Below are positions 43,555-51,780 of a DNA stretch of 64,000 bases, piece by piece. Below the pieces are notes generated by a model. The model was not told the DNA's origin, ran no database searches, and saw nothing but the letters and a program-made list of their open reading frames with translations. A program made the position numbers and the translations under genes. The DNA is from Geothrix oryzae. Lineage in GTDB: Bacteria; Acidobacteriota; Holophagae; Holophagales; Holophagaceae. Location: assembly GCF_030295385.1 (NCBI RefSeq), contig NZ_AP027079.1:3201982-3265981 (forward strand), given 5' to 3'. The first letter of the stretch is position 1. Every line of letters starts with the position of its first letter.

Positions 43555-44793
43555 ATGTTCCTCCCCCTTCCGCCCCCTCCAGCCCAAGTGCCGGTCCAGG
43601 CCTCCGTCCCGGCCCCGGCCAGCCAGGCCTCTGCAGAACTCCCCCTGCTGCCGGGCTCGGATCCGCGGGTGCTGGGGGCCTACCGGTGGACCCTGGCCCA
43701 CTCGCCCAGCCTGCGGCAGCTGGTGCGGCAGCTGGCGGCGGCGGAGCGGAAGGCCCGCTACCGGCTGGTGCCGGGGCTGGAGCCGAACTACGGTCGCCTG
43801 CTGGTGCTCCCCACGGAGAGCGAGTACGAGGTGGATGTGCAGGTCCCCATCCTGGCCTGGAACCGCTGCGGCGATGCCCTGGAGCCCTGGATCGCCAGCG
43901 CCCTCTACCTGGCCCTGGAGACCGCCGCCAAGGGGAAGTTCCGGGCCACCCGGGATGAGCACCGCCTGCTGTTCCTGAAGGAGACCATGCAGGGCGCCTT
44001 CGCCTTCCAGGCCCAGGTGCGCCGCGAGCTGGCCCTGGCCGACCCGGTGCGCCTGAAGGACCTGCCAGACGGGAGGAAGCTCTACGACTCGGGCTTCGCC
44101 CCCGCGCGGGATCCCTCGGGCAGCCCCCGGCGCCGCGAGTTGCCCGCCGAGGCCTCCGCCGGCGCGTTCGGGGGCGTGCCCTTCGCGGTGCCTCCCCCGC
44201 CGCCCCCCGCCGAGGCCGGCGGGCTGCCCCTGGCGCCTGGATCGGATCCCCAGATCCTGGGGGCCTACCGGTGGACCGTGGCCCACTCCCCCAGCCTGCA
44301 GGCGGCCATCCAGCGGCTGGCCGCGGCCGACCGCAAGGCCCGCTACCGGCTCACGCCGGGGCTGGACGCCCACTACGGCCGCCTGCGCGTGCAGGCCACG
44401 GACGAGGAGTACGAGGTCGAGGTCCAGGTGCCGATCCTGCCCTGGAGCCGCTGCGGCGACGCCCTGGAGCCCTGGATCGCCAGCGCCCTCTACCTGGCCC
44501 TGGAAACCGCCGCCAAGGGGAAGGTCCAGGAGACCGACGACGAGAACCGCCTGCGCTTCCTGCGGGAGACCCGGAACGCAGCCTTCACCTTCCAGGCCCA
44601 GGTGCGCCGCGAGCTGGTGCTCGCCGACCCCGAGCGCCTGAAGGACCTGCCCAATGGGGAGGCCCTGTACGACGCGGGCTTCGCCCCTCCGAAGGATCCC
44701 CCGGGCGGCCCCCAACGCCGGGCCCTCCCGCCGCTGCCGCCGGATCCGCCGTTGCCATTGCCGTTGCCGCCGCTGGCGCCGGGGCCGCGCTAA
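43555..44793 (+). CDS. Protein with two tandem copies of an unknown 158-residue domain
   Basis: A 412-residue protein that I do not recognise. The N-terminal 30 residues are Pro/Ala-rich. Two copies of one domain follow at about 33-190 and 228-385, offset by 195 residues: both read PGSDP, LGAYRWT.AHSPSL, ARYRL.PGL, YEV.VQVPIL, RCGDALEPWIASALYLALE, FQAQVRREL, LADP.RLKDLP. A Pro-rich linker (about 190-225) separates them and a Pro/Leu tail ends the protein. The high identity also at DNA level marks a recent internal duplication. There is no signal peptide or TM segment. GGAGG precedes the ATG. It lies just right of the DUF2971 island but has host-like base composition. One conserved Cys per copy (C105, C300) is notable. 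Confidence 0.7.
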   Translation: MFLPLPPPPAQVPVQASVPAPASQASAELPLLPGSDPRVLGAYRWTLAHSPSLRQLVRQLAAAERKARYRLVPGLEPNYGRLLVLPTESEYEVDVQVPILAWNRCGDALEPWIASALYLALETAAKGKFRATRDEHRLLFLKETMQGAFAFQAQVRRELALADPVRLKDLPDGRKLYDSGFAPARDPSGSPRRRELPAEASAGAFGGVPFAVPPPPPPAEAGGLPLAPGSDPQILGAYRWTVAHSPSLQAAIQRLAAADRKARYRLTPGLDAHYGRLRVQATDEEYEVEVQVPILPWSRCGDALEPWIASALYLALETAAKGKVQETDDENRLRFLRETRNAAFTFQAQVRRELVLADPERLKDLPNGEALYDAGFAPPKDPPGGPQRRALPPLPPDPPLPLPLPPLAPGPR

Positions 44794-44821
44794 CCTGACT
44801 CCGGTCTTTCCCGGAGCCCCC

Positions 44822-45205
44822 ATGAAGCTCAAGCTCACCAGCGTGTTCGTGCAGAATCAGGCCGCGGCGCTGCGGTTCTACACCGAGACCCTCGGCTTCG
44901 TGAAGAAGGCCGACATCCCCATGGGCGAGGTCCGCTGGCTGACGGTGGTCTCCCCGGAGGGCCCCGACGACCTGGAGCTGCTGCTGGAGCCTCTGGGCCA
45001 TCCGGCCGCCCCCACCTTCCAGGCGGCCATGTTCGAGGCGGGGATCCCCCTGGCGGCCTTCGCCACGGAGGACATCCAGGCGGACTACCAGCGGCTGCTG
45101 GGGCAGGGCGTGACCTTCCGCATGCCCCCCACCGAGGCCGGGCCGGCCACCGTGGCCGTGTTCGAGGACACCTGCGGGAACCTGCTCCAGCTGTACCAGG
45201 TCTAG
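44822..45205 (+). CDS. VOC-superfamily (glyoxalase/bleomycin-resistance-like) protein
   Basis: A 127-residue protein with the paired beta-alpha-beta-beta-beta units of the vicinal-oxygen-chelate fold: KLTSVFVQNQAAALRFYTETLGFVKKADIPMG in the first half (two strands and helix) and FATEDIQADYQRLLGQGVTF ... ATVAVFEDTCGNLLQLYQV in the second. The conserved closing motif D.xGNxxxL is present (EDTCGNLLQL). Members bind metals and act on diverse small molecules or sequester antibiotics; the substrate is unknown. The ATG has GGAG upstream. Its last 4 nt overlap the convergent rsmB gene. Confidence 0.88.
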   Translation: MKLKLTSVFVQNQAAALRFYTETLGFVKKADIPMGEVRWLTVVSPEGPDDLELLLEPLGHPAAPTFQAAMFEAGIPLAAFATEDIQADYQRLLGQGVTFRMPPTEAGPATVAVFEDTCGNLLQLYQV

Positions 45206-46479
45206 TGGCGGCGGACCGCGAAGGCCTGGAAGCCCTCGCCCTCCCAGCGCAGGGGGTGGGGCCGGAAGAAGGCGGTGGTGGCGCCATCGGAATCAGCCCC
45301 CAAAGCCGCGGGCCAGACGGCGGCGGGGCGCAGCTCCGGCCGGGCCTCGGCCAGCCACTCGCGATGGGCCTCGCCCTCCTCGGGCAGCCAGGAGCACACG
45401 GCGAAGATCAGCAGCCCGCCCGGGGCCAGGCGGTCGGCCGCGGCGGCCAGCAGGCGGCGCTGGAGGCCCGTCAGCCGGGGCAGGTCGTCGTGGGCCAGCC
45501 AGGGCCACTCGGGGTGCTTCTGCAGGGTGCCGCTGCCGCTGCAGGGCGCATCCAGCAGGATGAGGTCGAAGGTGGCGTCGGTGGTTTCGAGCCACTCGGC
45601 GGCGTCGGCCTGGATCACCTGGGCCTCGAGGCCCCGCTGCTGGAGGGTCTGCCGCAGCCGGGCCACGCGGCGGGGATGCACCTCCAGGGCCGTGAGCGCG
45701 GCGCCGGGGTGGCGCAGGGCCAGGGTGGTGGTCTTGCCGCCGGGGGCGGCGCAGGCATCGAGGATGCGGGTGACGGGCCGGTCCCAGGCATAGGCCAGCA
45801 GGGCCTGGGAGCTGCGGTCCTGCACCATCCCTTGGGCCGCTTCCAGCCAGGGGCGGGGGAAGGGGGCCTCGTCCGCCAGGCGGAGGCAGCCCGGCAGGTC
45901 GGCATCCGGCGTGAGGCCTTCGGGGGCCTCGCCCACCAGCAGGCGGAAGGCGGGGCGGGGGGGCCGCTGCAGGCGGGTCCAGAGGGTTTCCAGCTCGGCT
46001 TCAGCCTGATGAGGGGCCAGGGCCGCCCGCAGGGCCCGCTCGGCGGCGGCGGGACGGTCCAGGGTGGCGGGCAGGGCATCCAGCGCGGCGGCCAGGGCCG
46101 CGCGGTCCTTGGCGGCCCGGCGCAGCAGGGCGTTCACCAGCCCCTTGTGAGGCACGAAGCCCAGGTCGCGGTCCGCCGCCAGATCCACGGATTCGTTCAC
46201 GGCGGCGTGGTTGCTGACGCCGGGCAGCCAGGCCAGCTGGGCCAGCCCCATGGCCAGGGTCACCCGGGTGCCCAGGGGCACGCCGCGGCTGGGATCCTTG
46301 AGCTGGGGCGTCACCCAGGCCTGGAGCCGGCCCCAGCGCCGCAGGCAGAGGCCGAGCAGGGCCTGGGCCAGGTGCGCATCCTCACCCAGGTCGCGGTCCC
46401 AGATGTCCGGCACCCGGCCCTTCTCCCCGAAGACCTCGTGCAGGGCGTGGGCGACATGGAGGCGGGCGGGCGTGGGCAT
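45202..46479 (-). CDS. rsmB: 16S rRNA (cytosine-967-C5)-methyltransferase
   Basis: A 425-residue enzyme that methylates C967 of 16S rRNA. The N-terminal NusB-like RNA-binding domain (about 5-135) has ALLGLCLRRWGRL and VNESVDLAADRDLGFVPHKGLVNALLRR. The Rossmann methyltransferase follows with MVQDRSSQALLAYAWD, the SAM loop ILDACAAPGGKTTTLAL, LDAPCSGSGTLQKHPEWPW with the releasing Cys, and FAVCSWLPEEGE with the nucleophile Cys. Where E. coli has 'YATCS', the FAVCS form is common. The gene stands alone, convergent with the VOC gene. Confidence 0.94.
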   Translation of the reverse strand: MPTPARLHVAHALHEVFGEKGRVPDIWDRDLGEDAHLAQALLGLCLRRWGRLQAWVTPQLKDPSRGVPLGTRVTLAMGLAQLAWLPGVSNHAAVNESVDLAADRDLGFVPHKGLVNALLRRAAKDRAALAAALDALPATLDRPAAAERALRAALAPHQAEAELETLWTRLQRPPRPAFRLLVGEAPEGLTPDADLPGCLRLADEAPFPRPWLEAAQGMVQDRSSQALLAYAWDRPVTRILDACAAPGGKTTTLALRHPGAALTALEVHPRRVARLRQTLQQRGLEAQVIQADAAEWLETTDATFDLILLDAPCSGSGTLQKHPEWPWLAHDDLPRLTGLQRRLLAAAADRLAPGGLLIFAVCSWLPEEGEAHREWLAEARPELRPAAVWPAALGADSDGATTAFFRPHPLRWEGEGFQAFAVRRH

Positions 46480-46521
46480 GGGGCTCCGAAAGGCAGAACC
46501 CCGATTATCCCGCGTTGGGGC

Positions 46522-47727
46522 CTACAGCTCCTTGAGGATTTCCGCCTTCTTGGCCTCGTAGTCCTTCTTGTCCAGCAGGCCCTTCTTGTAGAGCTCCTGG
46601 AGCTTCTGCAGGCGCGCCTCGGGGCTGGCCTGGGCGGCGGGTCGACCCTCGGGCCTTGATTCGGACTTGGGTTCGGACTTGGGCTCGGATTTCGGCTCAG
46701 GCCTTGATTCAAACTTGGCCTCGGCCCGGGCCGGGGTGGTTTCCGCGCGGCGCAGGGCCTCCTGCAGGCCGATGGCGTCCTGGCACTCCCGCAGGGCCGT
46801 CTGGAAGATGCTGGCGTCGGGCTGCATGTCCAGGGCGGCGCGGAGGTAGGGCAGGGCCTCCTCGTACTGGCCCTGGCTGAAGCGGATGATGCCGACATTG
46901 TATTGGGCCCGGGGGTAGTACTTGGGCTTCTGGCCCTTGTCCCGCTTCGACTGCTCCAGGCCGTCCAGGGCCAGCTCCAGGGCGCCGCGCAGGTCGCGGG
47001 CCTTGAGGCGGTCGTGGGCCCTGGCCATGCCGAAGACCTCGTCGTCGAAGAAGGTGAGCTTCCGCACCTCGCTCCAGGCCAGCAGCATGCGCAGCACCTT
47101 CACCTTGGCGGTCTCGAAGGCCAGGCGCCGCACCTCGGAATCGCGAGGATAGGCGGGAAAGCCCTCGTACGAGGTGTTGCTCAGGCTCGGGGCGTCCTCC
47201 AGGCGCTGGGCGCCGAAGACGCGGCCGGTGCTGAGATCCAGCACCTGCACCGTGGCGCTGAAATCCAGGCTGGTGATGCTGGTCCGCTTGATGCGCACGA
47301 TCTCCTGCTTGGTCTTGTAGTCGGTGCTGCGCTCCTCCTTGGCGGACTGGTTGCGGCTGAGGTCAGAGCGGTTCACATTCACGATCACCAGCACGCTGGG
47401 GCCCAGCAGCTTGCCCAGCTTGGCGATGGTGGCGGGCTCCACGAAGCCGCTGGCGCCCAGCTCCTGCTCCTTCAGCACCGCGTCGAGGTGGGCGCGGTCC
47501 ACCACCTCCACCTGGCGGCTCTGCACCAGGTCGGCGGTGAGGGCGTCGGCCAGCTCGCGGGAGTTGAGGTCGCGGGAGGGCGCGAAGGCCAGGCGCTCCA
47601 CCTTGAGCCCCAGGCCCGGCGGATGGACCACCGTCACCTCGACCTTGGGGTTGGCCAGCTCGCTCCAGAACTGGGCCTGGACGGGCAGGGACAGCAGGGC
47701 CAGGGTCGTGGGGATCAGCAGCCGCAT
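46522..47727 (-). CDS. CsgG-like lipoprotein-family protein with TPR and SHOCT domains
   Basis: A 401-residue exported protein. The signal peptide spans residues 1-18 (RLLIPTTLALLSLPVQA) and lacks a lipobox Cys. Residues about 28-215 resemble the CsgG/curli-assembly nucleotide-like fold seen in many envelope proteins: LADALTADLVQSRQVEVVDRAHLDAVLKEQ, GKLLGPSVLVIVNV and a strand pair DFSATVQVLDLSTGRVFGA. Two TPR-like helix pairs follow (about 265-335, YYPRAQYNVGIIRFSQGQYEEALPYLRAAL in two parts), then a Glu/Pro/Lys/Ser repeat linker (PEPKSEPKSEPKSES) and a C-terminal SHOCT motif (LYKKGLLDKKDYEAKKAEIL). SHOCT modules promote oligomerisation. GGAG precedes the ATG at 47727. The role is unknown. 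Confidence 0.8.
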   Translation of the reverse strand: MRLLIPTTLALLSLPVQAQFWSELANPKVEVTVVHPPGLGLKVERLAFAPSRDLNSRELADALTADLVQSRQVEVVDRAHLDAVLKEQELGASGFVEPATIAKLGKLLGPSVLVIVNVNRSDLSRNQSAKEERSTDYKTKQEIVRIKRTSITSLDFSATVQVLDLSTGRVFGAQRLEDAPSLSNTSYEGFPAYPRDSEVRRLAFETAKVKVLRMLLAWSEVRKLTFFDDEVFGMARAHDRLKARDLRGALELALDGLEQSKRDKGQKPKYYPRAQYNVGIIRFSQGQYEEALPYLRAALDMQPDASIFQTALRECQDAIGLQEALRRAETTPARAEAKFESRPEPKSEPKSEPKSESRPEGRPAAQASPEARLQKLQELYKKGLLDKKDYEAKKAEILKEL

Positions 47728-47806
47728 GGGGACTCCGGAAGGCCGTCCCAGGCTAGCATGTGGCGGGCTGTGGCATTCTGGGCGCAGGCTTCCCGAGGAG
47801 CACCCC

Positions 47807-48253
47807 ATGGCCCACCGCTATCCCCTCACCCTCGCCTGGACCGGCAGCACCCACGACGCTTCCTACACCCGCAACGCCACCGTCACCGCCCCCGGCAAGC
47901 ACCCCCTCGCCGTCAGCAGCGCGGCGGAATACGCGGGCGAGGTCACCCGCTGGAACCCCGAGGATCTGCTGGGCTCGGCCCTCGCCACCTGCCACATGCT
48001 CACCTTCCTGGCCCTCTGCGCCAAGGCGAAGGTCGAGGTGGTGGGCTACGAGGACCACGCCGAATCGGTGCTGGACACCGTGGACAAGGTCACGCGCATC
48101 ACCCAGGTGCACCTCCGCCCGGTCATCCGCGTGCCCCGCGGCACCAGCATGGCCAAGGTGGTGGAGCTCTTCGAGAAGGCCCACAAGTACTGCTTCGTGG
48201 CCAATTCCGTCACCTGCGAGGCGGTGATGGAGCCGCGCGTCGTGGAGGTCTAA
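47807..48253 (+). CDS. OsmC/Ohr-family peroxiredoxin-like protein
   Basis: A 148-residue OsmC-family thiol protein that would detoxify organic hydroperoxides. The family pattern is visible: WNPEDLLGSALATCHMLTFLALCAKAKVEVVGYED holds the first redox Cys (C58) in a helix, and FEKAHKYCFVANSV the second (C124). The N-terminal beta sheet with NATVTAPGKHPLAVSSAAEYAG precedes them. The DLLGSALATCHML form is closer to the OsmC-like (YhfA/YmaD-type) branch than to Ohr. GAGGAG precedes the ATG. It lies 7 nt upstream of nrdR and is probably cotranscribed with nrdR and lon. Confidence 0.92.
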   Translation: MAHRYPLTLAWTGSTHDASYTRNATVTAPGKHPLAVSSAAEYAGEVTRWNPEDLLGSALATCHMLTFLALCAKAKVEVVGYEDHAESVLDTVDKVTRITQVHLRPVIRVPRGTSMAKVVELFEKAHKYCFVANSVTCEAVMEPRVVEV

Positions 48254-48260
48254 GCCCCCC

Positions 48261-48869
48261 GTGCGCTGTCCCTTCTGCGGTCACCTGGAGGACAAGGTGG
48301 TGGACTCCCGGGAGTCCCGCGAGGGCGACTCCATCCGCCGCCGCCGGGAGTGCCTGTCCTGCGCCCGCCGTTTCACCAGCTACGAGCGGGTGGAGGAGGT
48401 GCCGCTGGTGATCCTCAAGAAGGATGGGCGGCGCGAACCCTTCGACCGCCAGAAGGTCATGAAGGGCCTGCTGCTGGCCTGCCAGAAGCGGCCCGTGTCC
48501 CTGGCCCGCATCGAGCAGCTGGTGGGCGACCTGCAGGCCCGGCTCATGGAGCGCCCGGACCGCGAGATCCGCAGCCGCGAGCTGGGCGAGCTGATCATGG
48601 ACGAGCTGAAGGGCCTCGACCAGGTGGCCTATGTGCGCTTCGCCAGCGTCTACCGCGACTTCAAGGACCTGCCGGACTTCGTGAAGGCCTTGGAGGGCCT
48701 CATGCACAAGGAGGCCGCCACGGGGCGCGCGGCCCCGGTCTCCACATCGATTCCGGCGCCGCCTTCGGCCCCGCCCGCGCCGGAGCCCTCCAAATCGGCC
48801 AAGCCCGTGCCCCAGGCGCTGTTCCCGGGCGAGGCCGAGGCCCCGGTGCTGAGGACGCGGAAAAAGTAG
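48261..48869 (+). CDS. nrdR: Transcriptional repressor NrdR, with C-terminal extension
   Basis: A 202-residue zinc-ribbon/ATP-cone repressor of ribonucleotide reductase genes. The ribbon C3xxC6 ... C31xxC34 (RCPFCGHLEDKVVDSRES, RRRECLSC in separate strands) binds NrdR boxes; the ATP-cone (about 49-139) starts VILKKDGRREPFDRQKV and senses ATP/dATP. Standard NrdR proteins end near residue 150-160; here an added Pro/Ala/Ser-rich tail of about 50 residues (SIPAPPSAPPAPEPSKS ...) ends in RTRKK. The start is a GTG at 48261; MRCPFC is the universal N-terminus. No nrd genes or tandem NrdR boxes are visible here. Lon follows 27 nt later. Confidence 0.95.
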   Translation: MRCPFCGHLEDKVVDSRESREGDSIRRRRECLSCARRFTSYERVEEVPLVILKKDGRREPFDRQKVMKGLLLACQKRPVSLARIEQLVGDLQARLMERPDREIRSRELGELIMDELKGLDQVAYVRFASVYRDFKDLPDFVKALEGLMHKEAATGRAAPVSTSIPAPPSAPPAPEPSKSAKPVPQALFPGEAEAPVLRTRKK

Positions 48870-48896
48870 CGGTATTCTATAAGGCCGAGGTTTTCC

Positions 48897-51299
48897 GTGG
48901 CCGACGATGTACTCCTGCCCCCCCCGCCCGACGAATCCCCCAAGCTGCCGGAAGAATTGCCGGTGCTGCCCTTGCGGGATGTGGTGGTCTACCCCTATGT
49001 GATCCTGCCGCTGAGCGTCAGCCGCGAGAAGTCCATCCGGGCCGTGGATACGGCCCTGGTGGAGAACCGCATGATCCTCCTGCTCTCCCAGAAGCAGGTG
49101 GAGATGGACAACCCCCGGCCCGAGGACCTCTACCAGGTGGGCACGGCGGCGCTCATCATGCGCGTGCTGAAGCTGCCGGACGGCCGCATCCGCGCCCTGG
49201 TGCAGGGCCTCCAGCGCGTGCGCGTGGAGTACTTCACCGAGACCGAGAACCTCTTCAAGGCGCGCGTGGAGCCCCTGGCCGAGCCCGAGCTGAAGTCCCC
49301 GGACCTGGAGCAGGACGCGCTGATGCGCAGCGTGAAGCAGACCCTGGAGAAGGCCGTGGCCCTGGGCAAGACCTTGCCCCAGGAGGTGCTGGTCATCGCG
49401 GGCAACCTGGACAACCCGGGCCGCCTGGCGGACCTGGTGGCCTCGAACCTGGACCTGAAGCTGCAGCAGACCCAGGAAGTGCTGGAGATCGCCCACCCGG
49501 GCCTGCGCCTCAAGCGCGTGAACGAGCTGCTCATGCGGGAGATCCAGCTGCTGGAAGTGCAGCAGAAGATCACCATGGAAGCCCGCGGCGAGATGGACAA
49601 GAGCCAGCGGGAGTACTACCTCCGCCAGCAGCTGAAAGCCATCCAGCAGGAGCTGGGCGAGGGCTCGGAGCTCTCCGAGGAGATCGCGGCCTTCCGCGAC
49701 AAGCTGGCCAAGATGAAGGTGCCCGACGAGCCCCTGGTGGAGATCGAGCGCAACCTGAAGAAGCTCGAGCGCATGCACCCCGATTCCAGCGAAACCGCGG
49801 TGACGCGGACCTACCTGGAGTGGATGACCGAGCTGCCCTGGGGCCAGGTCACCGAGGACAACCTGGACCTCAAGCAGGCCAAGACCGTGCTGGATGAGGA
49901 CCACTTCGGCCTCTCCAAGATCAAGGACCGGCTCCTGGAGTTCCTGGCCGTGCGCAAGCTCAAGCCGGACCTCCGCGGCACCATCCTCTGCTTCGTGGGC
50001 CCTCCGGGCGTGGGCAAGACCAGCCTCGGCAAGTCCATCGCCCGGGCGCTGGGCCGCAAGTACGCGCGCATCTCCCTGGGCGGCGTGCATGACGAAAGCG
50101 AGATCCGCGGCCACCGCCGCACCTATGTGGGCGCCATGCCCGGCCGCATTGTGCAGGCCCTGCACCAGATCAAGAGCATGAACCCGGTGATCATGCTCGA
50201 CGAGGTCGACAAGATCGGCCGCGACATGCGCGGCGACCCGAGCGCGGCCCTGCTGGAGGTGCTGGATCCCGAGCAGAACCACACCTTCCGCGACCACTAC
50301 CTGAATGTGCCCCTGGACCTCAGCCAGGTGCTGTTCCTCGCCAACGCCAACGAGCTCGAGCCCATCCACCCCGCCTTCCGCGACCGCATGGAGATCATCT
50401 ACCTCAGCAGCTACACCCTGGAGGAGAAGGTCGGCATCGCCGAGCAGCACCTCATCCCCAAGCAGATGGAGAAGCACGGCGTCACCCGCAAGCAGGTGGC
50501 GATCCCCCGCAAGGCCCTGAAGGCCATCATCACGGGCTACACGCGGGAGGCGGGCCTGCGCCAGCTGGAGCGCGAGCTCGGCGCCGTGTGCCGCAAGGTC
50601 GCCCGCCGCGTGGCGGAGAAGACGCTGAGGAAGAAGCTCACCCTCGACGAGAAGAGCATCCACGAGCTGCTCGGGCCCGTGAAGCTCCTCCAGGACGAGC
50701 GGCTGAAGGCCCCGCGCGTGGGCGTGGTGACGGGCCTGGCCTGGACTTCCGTGGGGGGCGATGTGCTCTTCGTCGAAGCCCTGAAGATGCCAGGCAAGGG
50801 CCTGCTGATCCTCACCGGTCAGCTGGGCGATGTCATGAAGGAGAGCGCCCAGGCGGCCCTCAGCTACATCCGCAGCCGCGGCGACGCCTTCCAGATCGAT
50901 CCCGAGGTCTTCCAGAAGCAGGACATCCACATCCACTTCCCGGAGGGCGCCATCCCCAAGGATGGCCCCAGCGCCGGCCTCGCCATCGCCACCGTGCTGC
51001 TCTCCGTGCTCAAGGATGTGCCCGTGCGGAACACCCTGGCCATGACGGGCGAGATCGACCTGCGCGGCGAGGCCCTGGCCATCGGCGGCCTTAAGGAGAA
51101 GTCCCTGGCGGCCCTGCGGCTCGGCATCAAGGACATCCTCATCCCCCACGCCAACCAGAAGGACCTCGAGGAGATCGACCCCGAGCTGCGCAAGCAGCTG
51201 CGCTTCCACCCCGTGAAGCATGTGGAGGAGGTCTTTGAGCACGCCCTGGTGGGCTGGAAACGCCCCGAGGCCCTCAAGCCGATCCGAAAAAAGCGTTAG
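48897..51299 (+). CDS. lon: ATP-dependent protease La (Lon)
   Basis: An 800-residue LonA protease. The N-terminal substrate domain begins ELPVLPLRDVVVYPYVILPLSV; a coiled-coil region (about 190-270) follows. The AAA+ module has GPPGVGKTSLGKSIARALGRKY (Walker A), VIMLDEVDKIG (Walker B) and the arginine finger region. The proteolytic domain has the Ser-Lys dyad S692 (PKDGPSAGLAIA) and K733 (IGGLKEKSLAA). It degrades damaged and regulatory proteins in the cytoplasm. The start is a GTG with CCGAGG eight nt upstream. It follows nrdR closely; the intergenic TATTCTATAAGG may be a promoter of its own. Confidence 0.98.
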   Translation: MADDVLLPPPPDESPKLPEELPVLPLRDVVVYPYVILPLSVSREKSIRAVDTALVENRMILLLSQKQVEMDNPRPEDLYQVGTAALIMRVLKLPDGRIRALVQGLQRVRVEYFTETENLFKARVEPLAEPELKSPDLEQDALMRSVKQTLEKAVALGKTLPQEVLVIAGNLDNPGRLADLVASNLDLKLQQTQEVLEIAHPGLRLKRVNELLMREIQLLEVQQKITMEARGEMDKSQREYYLRQQLKAIQQELGEGSELSEEIAAFRDKLAKMKVPDEPLVEIERNLKKLERMHPDSSETAVTRTYLEWMTELPWGQVTEDNLDLKQAKTVLDEDHFGLSKIKDRLLEFLAVRKLKPDLRGTILCFVGPPGVGKTSLGKSIARALGRKYARISLGGVHDESEIRGHRRTYVGAMPGRIVQALHQIKSMNPVIMLDEVDKIGRDMRGDPSAALLEVLDPEQNHTFRDHYLNVPLDLSQVLFLANANELEPIHPAFRDRMEIIYLSSYTLEEKVGIAEQHLIPKQMEKHGVTRKQVAIPRKALKAIITGYTREAGLRQLERELGAVCRKVARRVAEKTLRKKLTLDEKSIHELLGPVKLLQDERLKAPRVGVVTGLAWTSVGGDVLFVEALKMPGKGLLILTGQLGDVMKESAQAALSYIRSRGDAFQIDPEVFQKQDIHIHFPEGAIPKDGPSAGLAIATVLLSVLKDVPVRNTLAMTGEIDLRGEALAIGGLKEKSLAALRLGIKDILIPHANQKDLEEIDPELRKQLRFHPVKHVEEVFEHALVGWKRPEALKPIRKKR

Positions 51300-51363
51300 A
51301 TTCCAGGTTGGATTCCTGGCCCCGGGGGGCGATGGGCCGTACCCTTTCCCCGGGGGTGCGTCC

Positions 51364-51672
51364 ATGCTGACCGAGGCCTTCTCCCTGATGCTGCAGCTGC
51401 CGCCCCTGGCCTTCAGTCCCGCGGCCCCCTCGCCCTGGAACCCGCCCTACGAGCTGGTCTGCGAGGTGCGTGAACTGGGCCGGCCGCCGACCCTGCGCCC
51501 CGTCCGCGTCCCGAACCTGCCCCGCTTCTCCACCCCCAGGGCCGAGCGGCGGTACCTCGTGGGCCCCCGGATCGATACGGCCATCTGGGTGGCGGGCCTG
51601 CTCCTGAGCGGGGCGACCGGAGGCAGCGTCGACACGCGGCCCCCGGAGGTGAAGCGCCTGGACCCGCGCTGA
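51364..51672 (+). CDS. Small hypothetical protein (102 residues)
   Basis: A 102-residue protein with no family that I recognise. The sequence is rich in Pro, Arg and Leu (LPPLAFSPAAPSPWNPPYELV, cut after 20). Near residues 75-90 it has a short hydrophobic stretch (TAIWVAGLLLSGATGG) that could be a single TM segment, with basic residues on both sides. GGGGG lies 8 nt before the ATG. It stands between lon and ftsY, 65 nt after lon. A parS-like site follows its stop. Coding is likely from codon use but not certain. Confidence 0.5.
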   Translation: MLTEAFSLMLQLPPLAFSPAAPSPWNPPYELVCEVRELGRPPTLRPVRVPNLPRFSTPRAERRYLVGPRIDTAIWVAGLLLSGATGGSVDTRPPEVKRLDPR

Positions 51673-51707
51673 CCCCCGAAGTGGCCCTCCGCCCGGGGCG
51701 CCGGGTA

Positions 51708-51723
51708 TGTTCCATGTGGAACA
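51708..51723. promoter_or_regulatory. parS-like ParB binding site (intergenic)
   Basis: TGTTCCATGTGGAACA has 7-bp perfect arms around the centre TG. It differs at one central base from TGTTCCACGTGGAACA, a known variant of the parS consensus TGTTTCACGTGAAACA. It lies in the gap before ftsY, about 12 kb from the origin-proximal rpmH. Confidence 0.55.
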
Positions 51724-51780
51724 CCACTTGCGGAGGCAGGAAGGACCGGCGATTCGGTAGACTGGAGCCGCGAGGTGGGC

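Noticed and set aside
48210..51365. A 1051-codon open frame antisense to lon
   Set aside because: Low-complexity His/Leu/Gln/Val-rich translation, opposite a textbook Lon protease; a GC-bias shadow.
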